In this document: positions 34,401 to 45,233 of the stretch, piece by piece | Layout: every line of letters begins with the position of its first letter | Position numbering within the stretch: position 1 is the stretch's first letter | Assembly: GCA_030762895.1 (NCBI GenBank) | Contig: CM061068.1 | Span: forward strand, 75,107,228 to 75,171,227 | Direction: 5' to 3' | Length of the DNA: 64,000 nucleotides | DNA from: Sophora flavescens | Lineage: Eukaryota > Streptophyta > Magnoliopsida > Fabales > Fabaceae | Translations under genes and position numbers: made by a program | The notes under the pieces: model-generated | The model's input: only the letters and a program-made list of their open reading frames with translations | Told to the model about the DNA's origin: nothing | Database searches by the model: none

Positions 34401-35245
34401 TATATGTCATCGGTCCCATTAATCCCAAGGATTCCAATGGTCATCGTTTCATTCCGGCAGCGATAGACTATTTCACTAAATGGGTAGAAGATGCTTCATA
34501 TGCCAGCATAACTCAAAAGGTGTTTCTTAAATTCCTCAAGAAGGACATCATCTGTAGATACGGGATCCCAGAGAGGATAATCACAGATAATACTGCTAAT
34601 CTTAATGGTGCCAAGATTCAAAAGTTTTGCGATGGTTTCAAAATCAAACACCACAATTCAGCTCCTTATAGACCTCAAATGAACGGTGTAGTTGAAGCAG
34701 CAAACAAAAATATCAAGAAGATTGTTGCCAAGATGGTTGTAAATTATAAAGACTGACACGAAATGCTGTCATACGCTCTACGTGCTTATCGGAGTAATAT
34801 ACGATCAAGCACTGGGGCAACCCCTTTCTCTTTGGTGTACGGGATGGAGGCTGTCTCACCTATCGAAGTAGAACTCCCTTCGCTAAAGGTCTTGATGGAA
34901 GCAGATTTAGAAGAATCTGAGTGGGTGAAAACTCGATATGAGCAGTTGAACATGATAGAAGAGAAAAGACTGGCAGCTATCTGTCACGGGCAATTGTATC
35001 AAAGCAGAATGGCAAGAGCTTTCGATAAGAAGGTTCGCTCTAGAGAATTTTGCGCGGGAGACCTGGTTTTAAAGAAAATCCTCCCTAATCAGGAGGATGC
35101 CCGAGGAAAATGGGCGCCGAATTATGAATGTCCTTATATTGTCAAACAAGCATTCTCAGGAGGAGCTTTGATTCTGCAAAACATGGATGGGGAAGAGTTA
35201 CCAAGGCCAGTAAACTCTGATGCTGTGAAAAAGTTCTATGCTTGA
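31480..35245 (+). pseudogene. Gypsy-2 gag remnant and pol with second RNase H, broken
   Basis: A gag-like start (NTRSRNKMAANMPEEG, about 31490-31540) soon breaks off. Pol resumes near 31850, with stops at 32060 and 32190. Reverse transcriptase: VANIVPVPKKDGRVRMCVDY, FITPWGTFCYKV and ELYVDDIVARSKEK, with a frameshift near 32450 and a stop at 32701. RNase H follows (33050-33420, YYLSKKFNACEARYMAIEK). A second RNase H-like block begins WKMYFDGAVNMHGSGIGVVV at 33532 and is frameshifted at 33642. Integrase occupies 34100-35245, with CQKCQMY of the zinc finger, AAIDYFTKW, ITDNTANLNG and QMNGVVEAANK (the D, D, E positions). The frame ends at TGA 35243. Confidence 0.85.
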
Positions 35246-35295
35246 AAAAAGGAAGGGGGGGGGGGGGGCGCTAGGTTGAAAACCCGAAAGGGTAA
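35246..35295. other. Start of the Gypsy-2 3' untranslated region
   Basis: A run of 14 G is followed by CGCTAGGTTGAAAACCCGAAAGG. The sequence resumes after the Athila-like insertion at 41935. The TSD GGTAA is at 35291-35295. Confidence 0.6.
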
Positions 35296-36537
35296 TGATG
35301 AGCCTCTGTTTGACTGGTTTTATAACTAGTCAAGACCTTGGCTTTGTGCTAATTTTATATCATTTTTACCCAAATTAGACTTGATTGTCTCTAAGTAGTA
35401 TTTTGAGTCTGTAAAGTGTTTTTAAGTTAATTTAGTTGATTTAGAGTGAATAAAGTATTTACTTATATTTTCTTATTTTCAGGTTAATAAAAGGAATAAA
35501 TCTGGAGTCTTTCGCCCCGCGAGAAGGCTGTTCGCCCCGCGAACCAGAAGGTGACTGTTCTTGAAATTGCAAAACTTTCTGTCTCGCCCCGTGAAGAAGA
35601 TCTCGTCTCGTGAGTCACCCAACCCTGAAAAGTCAGAGACAATCACGGCTTGCCCGTGTTGAAGGCCACGGGCGTTACAGTTTGGAAGCTGAAGAGTTCG
35701 CCTCGCGAATTATATGCTCGCCTCGCGAGAAGACCAAGAGTTGCAGACCTTTCGCATAATTCGCCTCGCGAGCAGTGCTTCGCCTCGCGAGGACTTGGAT
35801 TCCAGAAACATGTATATAAGACAGTCTTAGGCGAATCGAGGAGTCTCGGTCGAGTTAGCCGTTTTGGCTAGTTTCTGAGCTTGTTAGTCTTTTGTTTTTC
35901 TCTTAGTTTATTGTTTTCTTTTGTAATGGAGAACTAGTCTCCTAGGATTAATCTACTGTAATTGGTTTCCATTACCACACTTGAGGTTCTGTGATTCTTC
36001 TTTCATTTGCTTTTCTCTTTTCAATGCAATGCTGTATGTTTCTGTTTGTTATTTCAGGAATATATAGTGTGGTATTGTTTCATTTCGGTGATGTTATGTT
36101 CCTATATATAATCGCGTTTGTTATTTCGCGTGTGTTCATTCATGTTCGTTTGTTCATGAGAGCTTAACCCCATTTGTTATTTCGGGAATAGGAGCATACA
36201 TCTGTAGTAGCGGTTTTCGTTTGTTAATTGTTGCTACAACCGGGAGGGGATTAGTATCTGCTTAGTAGAATATGCATGAACCGATGATAGTGGGGAAACC
36301 GAGAACAGTAGGTTAATCGTCTTTAGTTTATTTGTTTATCTCTTTTCTTACTCTGTTTTTATTTTGTTTCCTTTATTTTATTTTAATCTCAAAACCCCCA
36401 TTTCTAACTTTTACTAATTTTCTGTTAATAATAACAACAACTAAAGAGTCCTTGAGAGATGATACTCGAGTTGTCGCACTATACTGCATTATTTTATAAT
36501 CGCTCGTTCTTTTTGGCGCGTGGCGACAGCGCGACCA
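35296..36537 (+). repeat. Athila-like LTR-a (5')
   Basis: 1242 bp, TGATGAGCC...GCGCGACCA. It holds the TCGCCYCGCGA cluster and TATA box, with scattered differences from LTR-c, mainly at 35505-35600. Confidence 0.85.
35505..35820 (+). promoter_or_regulatory. CG-rich palindromic motif cluster upstream of a TATA box
   Basis: TCGCCTCGCGA or TCGCCCCGCGA (some decayed) occurs about eight times between 35512 and 35792. The TATA box TGTATATAAG follows at 35811-35820. CTCGCGAG is itself palindromic. The same layout is in LTR-b and LTR-c. A role as promoter or upstream element is inferred from position only. Confidence 0.55.
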
Positions 36538-36544
36538 AAAAAAA

Positions 36545-36562
36545 TGGCGCCGTTGCCGGGGA
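36545..36562 (+). promoter_or_regulatory. Athila-type primer-binding site
   Basis: TGGCGCCGTTGCCGGGGA lies 7 bp downstream of LTR-a. Confidence 0.8.
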
Positions 36563-36665
36563 CTCTTGTTTGTTGTTATTAGCAGAAAGTTACATTTAAA
36601 AAAAAAAAAAAACCTTTTGCATTCCTGAATTAGTTCTGTCTGCTTTGTCTGGATGTTTGATTGCC

Positions 36666-37808
36666 ATGGATAATTACATGTATGGATATTTGCCTAATGT
36701 TTATTATGAACCACCACCTTGCATGTATTATCCTGAGTTTAGTGAGCCACCACCATACTATCCTACCCAAGTGACCACCTCTGCACCTTCCGAACCTTCA
36801 CAGAGCACCTTGGATGAGATTGCTTCAATGCTCAAACAAATGGCTGAGAATAATCAACGGATGGCCGAGCAAAATCAACGGATGATAGAGGAAAATCAAC
36901 AGAGGATGGAGGCTGAATACCAGAGGAGCCAAGCTGAATCTCAGAAATTGTGGGCTCTAATTGATCAAGTTACCGCCAACTCGGCCGCAATGCTAACTCC
37001 ACCGCCCCTTGAAGAACCTACAGAGGCACAAGTTATTCTTGAAAATATTTATGATGATAATTTTGATAATGTTTCTGATGATGAATTGTGTGTTGAATCC
37101 CCTGATTCTAATTCATGTGATGATTGTTATTGTGATGGCAGTGCTGCTTTGTGTATATTCTGTTATGCAGCTTTATACTGTTCAGGAAACACAGAAAATG
37201 AGCATCAGGAGGATCAGGAGAACATTTGCTCCCCCGTGCCTGAAGATGATAAAGAAGAACCTTTGGGAGTAGATGATTCAAGTAAAACAATTGAATGTGT
37301 TGAGAGTAATGGGGTGGATGCACTGTGTGAAGAATTCCCAGACATTCTAACTTTTTCTGATTCATTTTCTTGTAATATATGTACTAACTATAACCTTTGT
37401 GTGGTGTGTGCTGAAATTTCTGCATGTATAGCAGGTGATGAATTTGTTCGTGCAGTAAATGAAGAAAAGACAAGGTTGAAGCAAACCCAAGAACCCCAAT
37501 TAATCTGTTTGCCACCTCCCCCTGAGGAACCAGTGATGGAGTTTAAACCCTTGGATTTTACACCATGGCCGGTCCAAGAGGTTGAGCCCCACTTCTATTG
37601 GGGAGACTTTGTAGATAAAGAGGTCAGCTGTGACCCGAAGGGGAGTGAGAAGTCCGCCGCACTCGGCGAAGTCATCATAATTGTCAAGTGCTCACCCCCA
37701 CATAAAGGCTGCGAGTTAGGGAAGCATGGAATGAGCTTCCGCCCTTTGGCTACCACGTGGGCCTTATGCTACAAGCAATGGGATCCTGGTGGAACCGCCC
37801 TTCAATGA
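36666..37808 (+). CDS. Uncharacterised ORF of the Athila-like element, 380 aa
   Basis: An uninterrupted frame from ATG 36666 to TGA 37806-37808. The N-terminus is Tyr/Pro-rich (NVYYEPPPCMYYPEFSEPPP). Residues of about 55-105 form a Gln/Asn/Arg/Met-rich helix with repeated NQRMAEQNQRMIEENQQRM, a likely coiled coil. Residues of about 125-270 are acidic and Cys-rich, with pairs such as CDDCYC and CNICTN...LCVVC, but I see no standard CCHC knuckle. The C-terminus has FKPLDFTPWPVQEVEPHFYW. I recognise no domain. By position (after the primer site) it could be a gag-like protein or a captured or decayed frame. Its intactness stands out among the broken frames around it. Confidence 0.6.
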   Translation: MDNYMYGYLPNVYYEPPPCMYYPEFSEPPPYYPTQVTTSAPSEPSQSTLDEIASMLKQMAENNQRMAEQNQRMIEENQQRMEAEYQRSQAESQKLWALIDQVTANSAAMLTPPPLEEPTEAQVILENIYDDNFDNVSDDELCVESPDSNSCDDCYCDGSAALCIFCYAALYCSGNTENEHQEDQENICSPVPEDDKEEPLGVDDSSKTIECVESNGVDALCEEFPDILTFSDSFSCNICTNYNLCVVCAEISACIAGDEFVRAVNEEKTRLKQTQEPQLICLPPPPEEPVMEFKPLDFTPWPVQEVEPHFYWGDFVDKEVSCDPKGSEKSAALGEVIIIVKCSPPHKGCELGKHGMSFRPLATTWALCYKQWDPGGTALQ

Positions 37809-39229
37809 GTTTTCTTAACCCTTATCTTTTTTAATTTTCTTTTCCTTGCTTTATTTTTTTTTGTTTTCAATAATGCTCCTGAATAATTTGAGAAGCTCAG
37901 GAGTTGTGTTTGAGTCTTGTGTTGGCAAGTTTATTGGATTTTATTGATTTTGCATAGATTGATTGCATAATATGTTTTGACTGTTTCCCCCTAGGATATG
38001 AAAAATTTTTGAAAAAAAAAAAATGATCCCCATGTGATTGAAAACTGAACTTTGAGATTTTATTATGATGACATGATTTATGATAAGTTTGGGGGTGATA
38101 GGAAGCACACACTAGGGATAGAATCTCTGTCAAACAATTTGCAAAAAAATGTCCAGGTGAGGTTTTGAGCCTCCAACATGTTTTTGACTGTGTGAAAATC
38201 ACTTTTTAAGTTGCACTTTCCTGAATTTGCTTGAATCTCTTTTTGGTTTGCATGATTATATGTTTGCTTCAGATGATTTAGGCATTTTCTTTGTAAATAG
38301 CTACGTGGCCTAAAATAACCAATTCCTAATGCATGTTCCTTAGTTAGCCCCTTTGAGCCTGATGAGCCTATTGTTCTTGTTAACCTTATGTTACAAGCTA
38401 AAATCTGGAAAAAAAACCATGTTAACCCGATCTTAGGATTAGGAGAGCATGGAAGCTTAGTGAGAAATTGGTTGCAAGAAATATAGTTTGAGGTGGCTAC
38501 CCGGTGCAATGTGTTGTTTGGGATTGGGAAAAAGAAAAAAAAAATAATAAAAAAAAAAAGAGAAGAAAAAAAAATAGAAAAGAAATAGAAAAAAAATAGA
38601 AAAACAATAAAAAATAAAAAGTGTTGAATAAAAAGGCTGTAGTCACCCATGACAATTGGAAATGAAAAATGAAAAAGGAACTAGAGTGAATTTCAAAGTG
38701 TAAAAATGTTTCATGCTCTCTTAGTTCCTAGGGTCTTCAGCCTATTTCCTTTGTATATCCTACCCTTAGCCAGGCCCCATTACAACCCATAAAAGACCTT
38801 CTGATGTTGCTTGCATGTTTTCTGTGGGAATCATTTTGAGATGAAAATCAAATTTATGGGAAGTGCTCTTAAAAGTGAAACTGAGTGAATTGTTGATAGC
38901 CTGACACAAACTGAGCGATTGAGTGAAACATAAATTTCCCTTGTGAGGAAGGCATTTGTTTGAATTTGGTGATCTCTCTTTTGTGTGTAACTTGGATCCC
39001 CTTCTTAGATTGATGATTGTTTAAATAATGAAATTCTCAATTGTTTAGAATGAAAGATTTTGGGGATTGTTTTGTTTGAAAGGGGGGAACATTGAAAAAT
39101 ATTTTGATAAATTGCTTGAAATCATGCGAAAGTTGATTGAATCTTTTGAGCTTGCCAGGTCTTGAGTCTTTTTAATTTTTTGAGTTTTAGTTTGCTTGGG
39201 GACAAGCAAAGTTTAAGTTTGGGGTATTT
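37809..39229. other. Interior 3' region of the Athila-like element
   Basis: Non-coding, with an A-rich tract (38530-38620). It ends with GGGGACAAGCAAAGTTTAAG and TTTGGGGTATT, a polypurine-like boundary before LTR-b. Its last 290 bp recur at 40394-40687. Confidence 0.65.
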
Positions 39230-40395
39230 TGATGAGCCTCTGTTTGACTGGTTTTATAACTAGTCAAGACCTTGGCTTTGTGCTAATTTTATATCATTTT
39301 TACCCAAATTAGACTTGATTGTCTCTAAGTAGTATTTTGAGTCTGTAAAGTGTTTTTAAGTTAATTTAGTTGATTTAGAGTGAATAAAGTATTTACTTAT
39401 ATTTTCTTATTTTCAGGTTAATAAAAGGAATAAATGGAGTCTTTCGCCCATGAGAAGGTTTCGCCGCCCGCGAACCAGAAGGTGACTGTTCCTGAAATTG
39501 CAAAACTTTCTGTCTCGCCCCGCGAAGAAGATCTCGCCTCGCGAGTCACCCAACCCTGAAAAGTCAGAGACAATCACGGCTTGCCCGTGTTGAAGGCCAC
39601 GGGCGTTACAGTTTGGAAGCTGAAGAGTTCGCCTCGCGAATTATATGGTCGCCTCGCGAGCAGTGCTTCGCCTCGCGAGGACTTGGATTCCAGAAACATG
39701 TATATAAGACAGTCTTAGGCAGAACTGAGGAGTCTGGTCAGAATTAGCCAGTTTTGGCTAGTTTCTGAGCTTGTTAGTCTTTTGTTTTTCTCTTAGTTTA
39801 TTGTTTTCTTTTGTAATGGAGAACTAGTCTCCTAGGATTAATCTACTGTAATTGGTTTCCATTACCACACTTGAGGTTCTGTGATTCTTCTTTCATTTGC
39901 TTTTCTCTTTTCAATGCAATGCTGTATGTTTCTGTTTGTTATTTCAGGAATATATAGTGTGGTATTGTTTCATTTCGGTGATGTTATGTTCCTATATATA
40001 ATCGCGTTTGTTATTTCGCGTGTGTTCATTCATGTTCGTTTGTTCATGAGAGCTTAACCCCGTTTGTTATTTCGGGAATAGGAGCATACATCTGTAGTAG
40101 CGGTTTTCGTTTGTTAATTGTTGCTACAACCGGGAGGGGATTAGTATCTGCTTAGTAGAATATGCATGAACCGATGATAGTGGGGAAACCGAGAAAACAA
40201 TGAGGGTTAATCGTCTTTAGTTTATTTGTTAATCTCTTTTCTTACTCTGTTTTTATTTTGTTTCCTTTATTTTATTTTAATCTCAAAACCCCCATTTCTA
40301 ACTTTTACTAATTTTCTATTAATAATAACAACAACTAAAGAGTCCTCGAGAGACGATACTCGAGTTGTCGCACTATACTGCATTATTTTATAATC
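39230..40395 (+). repeat. Athila-like LTR-b, truncated at its 3' end
   Basis: It matches LTR-a but lacks the final 40 or so bases (no TTTTTGGCGCGTGGC end). It also lacks about 45 bp between two TCGCCTCGCGAG copies near 39655. The break is followed directly by interior sequence. Confidence 0.8.
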
Positions 40396-40687
40396 CCTTG
40401 TGAGGAAGGCATTTGTTTGAATTTGGTGATCTCTCTTTTGTGTGTAACTTGGATCCCCTGCTTAGATTGATGATTGTTTAAATAATGAAATTCTCAATTG
40501 TTTAGAATGAAAGATTTTGGGGATTGTTTTGTTTGAAAGGGGGGAACATTGAAAAATATTTTGATAAATTGCTTGAAATCTGTGCGAAAGTTGATTGAAT
40601 CTTTTGAGCTTGCCAGGTCTTGAGTCTTTTTAATTTTTTGAGTTTTAGTTTGCTTGGGGACAAGCAAAGTTTAAGTTTGGGGTATTT
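40394..40687. repeat. Duplicate of the last 290 bp of the element interior
   Basis: TCCCTTGTGAGGAAGGCATT to the LTR boundary repeats 38937-39229 with few changes. The junction with LTR-b shares only TC, a 2-bp microhomology. Confidence 0.8.
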
Positions 40688-41929
40688 TGATGAGCCTCTG
40701 TTTGACTGGTTTTATAACTAGTCAAGACCTTGGCTTTGTGCTAATTTTATATCATTTTTACCCAAATTAGACTTGATTGTCTCTAAGTAGTATTTTGAGT
40801 CTGTAAAGTGTTTTTAAGTTAATTTAGTTGATTTAGAGTGAATAAAGTATTTACTTATATTTTCTTATTTTCAGGTTAATAAAAGGAATAAATCTGGAGT
40901 CTTTCGCCCATGAGAAGGTCATTTTCGCCCACGAACCAGAAGGTGACTGTTCCTGAAATTGCCAAACTTTCTGTCTCACCCCGCGAAGAAGATCTCGCCT
41001 CGCGAGTCACCCAACCCTGAAAAGTCAGAGACAATCACGGCTTGCCCGTGTTGAAGGCCACGGGCGTTACAGTTTGGAAGCTGAAGAGTTCGCCTCGCGA
41101 ATTATATGGTCGCCTCGTGAGAAGACCAAGAGTTGCAGACCTTTCGCATAATTCGCCTCGCGAGCAGTGCTTCGCCTCGCGAGGACTTGGATTCCAGAAA
41201 CATGTATATAAGAGTCTTAGGCAGAACTGAGGTGTCTGGTCAGAATTAGCCAGTTTTGGCTAGTTTCTGAGCTTGTTAGTCTTTTGTTTTTCTCTTAGTT
41301 TATTGTTTTCTTTTGTAATGGAGAACTAGTCTCCTAGGATTAATCTACTGTAATTGGTTTCCATTACCACACTTGAGGTTCCGTGATTCTTCTTTCATTT
41401 GCTTTTCTCTTTTCAATGCAATGCTGTATGTTTCTGTTTGTTATTTCAGGAATATATAGTGTGGTATTGTTTCATTTCGGTGATGTTATGTTCCTATATA
41501 TAATCGCGTTTGTTATTTCGCGTGTGTTCATTCATGTTCATTTATTCATGAGAGCTTAACCCCGTTTGTTATTTCGGGAATAGGAGCATACATCTGTAGT
41601 AGCGGTTTTCGTTTGTTAATTGTTGCTACAACCGGGAGGGGATTAGTATCTGCTTAGTAGAATATGCATGAACCGATGATAGTGGGGAAACCGAGAACAG
41701 TAGGTTAATCGTCTTTAGTTTATTTGTTAATCTCTTTTCTTACTCTGTTTTTGTTTTGTTTCCTTTATTTTATTTTAATCTCAAAACCCCCATTTCTAAC
41801 TTTTACTAATTTTCTGTTAATAATAACAACAACTAAAGAGTCCTTGAGAGACGATACTCGAGTTGTCGCACTATACTGCATTATTTTATAATCGCTCGTT
41901 CTTTTTGGCGCGTGGCGACAGCGCGACCA
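40688..41929 (+). repeat. Athila-like LTR-c (3')
   Basis: 1242 bp and complete. It has the motif cluster and TATA box at about 41203. One motif has become TCGCCTCGTGAG, a CpG-to-TpG change. Confidence 0.85.
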
Positions 41930-42889
41930 GGTAACCTAGACAAAAGTTAGGGCAAAGAACAATGAAAACAAAAGAAAAGAAAAGGCCCGCTAGGTTGAAA
42001 ACTCGAAAGGGCAACCTAGGCAAAAGTTAGGGTAAAAGACACCTTAGGCTGAAAACCTGTAAATGCGGCCTAGGGGAGGATATGGTCCAAAACTTCTGCA
42101 AGCACTCACCACACTGGGGAAATTTTATCCGACTGAGTATACTGGGGCAATTTTATTCGACTGAGTATATTGGGGCAAAATTGTTAAGGAATGATTGAAG
42201 AAGGTGTGTTTGAAGAATCAGAAACAGAAGCCAATATCTGTGTCATCAAAAGGCTGTGGGGAATCAATTAAATGAAAACCAAAGGACCAACACTGGGGCA
42301 AATTTTATGCGATTCTCGTAATTTTCTTTGTTTATCTTTGCTTTTAATCTTCATGATCCCTTTTGTAATTTTATTCTCATATTGTTATTTTCTCTTAACA
42401 AACTAAATTCTCGTATCAAGCCAAGAGGCTTTTCCTTTATACTCCCCTGTCGTGTTCATTCTCATATTTTATCACCTTAGTCATGTCTCAATAAAAGTAA
42501 ATATAAGTTCAATGGTATGATTTGATAATTCTATTGGGAGCACCAATGAATGGTTTGAACCAAAAAGACTCAATATTTCAAATTCAATGGAAGAGATAGC
42601 ATGCACTGGACAACAAAAGAATGATGCAAATAAGCTTGGGAGAATAAACATAACATTCGCCTCATATGATTCAGATTCTTGGGTGACCCATGTTGTTAAA
42701 AGAATTAATGATGCCTCGACTCAGAGTGGTCGGTGAACAAGGGTTTGGTTGGTGGAAGTTTTTCCATGGAGCATTTGGTTCCGCTGTCTTCATAAGGAAG
42801 GGATTCTCATTAGTTTCAGATTACTGATTGAATTTCGTCGAGCTCTGAGGCTCACTGCAAGTTTATTATCGAGCTCTAAGGCTCGTTGC

Positions 42890-43020
42890 ATATTTAATTT
42901 TCTGTTGGACGAAGAGGTTCCGTCCGTTGAATATTTAATTTCCTGTTGGACGAGGAGGTTCCGTCCGTTGCATATTTAATTTTCTGTTGGACGAGGAGGT
43001 TCCGTCCACTGCAATTTTAT
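42890..43020. repeat. Hairpin minisatellite, internal block (3 units)
   Basis: TTGGACGAAGAGGTTCCGTC and two more units, outside the LTR and 5' of the polypurine tract. They are preceded by GAGCTCTAAGGCTC hairpin-like repeats at 42838-42890. Confidence 0.8.
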
Positions 43021-43150
43021 TTTTAAACTGTGAGGTTTTCTTTCGAGCTCCTCACGTTTTGTCGGACAAAATATGTGTTCATTTTCTTTACTTGTTCATT
43101 ACTACAGTACATGAAAAGTCACGACTAATCATGTCTTCTTGTATGCAACA

Positions 43151-43166
43151 AGTAAAGAGGGGAAAC
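43151..43166 (+). promoter_or_regulatory. Gypsy-2 polypurine tract
   Basis: AGTAAAGAGGGGAAAC immediately precedes the 3' LTR. Confidence 0.75.
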
Positions 43167-45233
43167 TGTGAACACCCATTTTTGTCCGTCTTCATTTTAT
43201 CTTATTCTAATTTCATTATTATGTTATTATATTTCAGGGAGACTAAAAAATAATAATAGTGAAGAAAGAAAGAAGAAAAAGAAAATAATGTTGGACGAGG
43301 AGGTTCCGTCCATTGCAATTATCTAATTTTCTGTTGGACGAGGATGTTCCGTCCACTGCAATTATTTAATTTTCTGTTGGACGAGAAGGTTTCGTCCATT
43401 GCAATTATTTAATTTCTTCCACTGCAATTATTTAATTTTCTGTTGGACGAGGAAGTTCCGTCCATTGCATATCTAATTTTCTGTTGGACGAGGAGATTCT
43501 GTCCACTGTAGGACAAGGAGGTTCCGTCCATTGCATATCTAATTTTCTGACGTTGCATATTTAATTTTTTGTTGGACGAGGAGGTTCCGTCCATTGCATA
43601 TCTAATTTTCTGTTGGACGGGAAAGTATCGTCCATTCCATATTTAATTTTTTATTGGACTAGGAGGTTCCATCCATTGCATATTTAATTTTCTATTGGAC
43701 GAGGAGGTTTCGTCCATTGCATTTTATTTTCAAACTGGAGACTAAAGAAGAAAAAGAAAATAATGAAGAAAGGAGGAAGAAAAGAAGGAGAAATGAACAA
43801 TCAGCAAAAAGAGAAGAGAGGGGATTGAGTTACTTCTCCTAACCCTGAAAAACCCATTTTACATATCAGACAAAACCTCTCTTCCACCTCTACTCTCCAA
43901 CCGCCCCTACACCTTCTTTACCCATTGGTCATTCTTCTCCCTCGACTCCTCCACTCTCCAACCGCCCCTACACCTCCTCCACCCATTGGTCCTTCTTCTC
44001 CCTCATCTCCTCCACTCTCTTAATCGCACCACACTTCCTTCTCTCTTCAAACACGCAACCTTCACATCAAATCGCCTCCTTTCCTCTGCTCGCGCCACCT
44101 TCATCTGGACACATGCGATCTCTGCTCTGAACCGCCCAAGCTTTGGATTTCGTGGGACCAACCTTGAAGCTGCTGGGTAAGGAGAAGCATGAAGCCCTCT
44201 CCTCCATCTATAAATTGAGACGCGAAGATAGAAAAGGGGGAGAGGAAAAATCAGTGAGGAGATACGGAGGAAGGACACGAAGACAGAGGGAGAGAGAGAT
44301 TTTTATATGATGTTTTCTTTGTAAAGAAAAAGAGATTGGGTTTGAGTTAAAAGAGTCAGTGAAACTGAAATGTGAGGATTTTGATCTTAAAATTTTACTA
44401 CTAGGAGAAAGCAAAATCATTGTTATTCTGCTCTCATTTGGTAATCCTTGTTCTCTTTGTTGATATTATTCATGAGTTTCTCTTGACATTCTTATTTTTG
44501 TGTCTCTATTTATGATGAAAGGAAAATCCATGGATATTGAAGTTGAATGAGTTAGTATGATGTTTACTATATGAGTTCTTATGTCTGTTTCAGAAATGGT
44601 GTATCGTAGGGTTCCTATTTCATTGTTTGCTGTCATATGTTGAAATGCATGATACACTAGTAATCTTCATATGGCTATATTGTTATTAAATACTAAAAAT
44701 GTTTCATTTTTGTTCTATCTTCATAAGGCAAAACTATCTTCCTAATTCCTATGTGACATTTCTTCTAAATACTTAATTAAATCAATGTTATTTTTGGGTT
44801 GCTCTATGACAAGTGTCATGCTTAACCCTTTAGATTTTGAGGTTGCCCTGTGGACTTACGTGCCACGTTCAACCTCATTTAGGTTTAATAAAAAAAAAAT
44901 ACAAATATAAAACTGATAAAAAATACAAAATATCTTAAAATGATTTTTTTTCCTTTAAATGATTTTCGAGGTAAAATAAATATTTTTCAAGTTACTGATA
45001 ATTTACACAACTAATTTTGGGTAACCATTTTTATGGATGTTCTAGGGTGCCGTGGGGTTATGTCTCCATGCCTTCTCTAGATGTAATCGACTCCCGAACC
45101 CAAAGGTTTTTTTAAAGGGTTTTCCAACTTTCCCGAAATTAAATAAAGTTGGTGGCGACTCCATGTTTATTCTCTAAAATGAAAATCAGGTTTTCTTTTT
45201 GTTCGCCGTTGCGCTGCGATCACGGTCGCGACA
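43167..45233 (+). repeat. Gypsy-2 3' LTR
   Basis: 2067 bp, TGTGAACACCC...GTCGCGACA. It is shorter than the 5' LTR mainly because of fewer minisatellite units. Confidence 0.85.
43289..43725. repeat. Hairpin minisatellite, about 10 units (3' LTR)
   Basis: The same unit as at 28236, with more damaged and truncated units (for example near 43420 and 43550). Confidence 0.8.

Larger units (their letters stand above)
35296..41929 (+). mobile_element. Athila-like non-autonomous LTR element with three LTR copies
   Basis: It is bounded by a perfect 5-bp duplication GGTAA (35291-35295 and 41930-41934). The primer site TGGCGCCGTTGCCGGGGA is the Athila type. The 3' boundary motif AAGCAAAGTTTAAGTTTGGGG before the LTR is also seen in Athila elements. 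There is one open frame (36666-37808) and no RT, integrase or RNase H motif, so it depends on other elements. The order is LTR-a, interior, truncated LTR-b, a copy of the last 290 bp of the interior, then LTR-c. Confidence 0.8.
41935..43166. other. Gypsy-2 3' untranslated region, continued
   Basis: CCTAGACAAAAGTTAGGGCA is followed by a second copy of the CGCTAGGTTGAAAACTCGAAAG block (41988), so a roughly 90-bp unit is repeated. Three units of the LTR minisatellite lie at 42900-43020. A polypurine tract ends the region. Confidence 0.6.
28113..45233 (+). mobile_element. Gypsy-2: Tat-lineage Ty3/gypsy element (Ogre-like), defective
   Basis: LTRs at 28113-30290 and 43167-45233 share the ends TGTGAACACCC...GGTCGCGACA. 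The flanks ATAGC (28108-28112) and ACAAC (45234-45238) each differ by one transition from ACAGC. ACAGC is the sequence at this point in the intact Copia-A LTR, so they are a diverged target duplication. The polyprotein (to 35245) has gypsy order plus a second RNase H-like segment, the hallmark of the Tat/Ogre lineage. Most of gag and protease is gone. The 3' untranslated region holds an Athila-like element at 35296-41929. Confidence 0.85.

Noticed and set aside
38520..38640. A-rich tract as a poly(A) tail of a retroposed gene
   Set aside because: It lies in the interior of the Athila-like element with no adjacent processed gene or flanking duplication.
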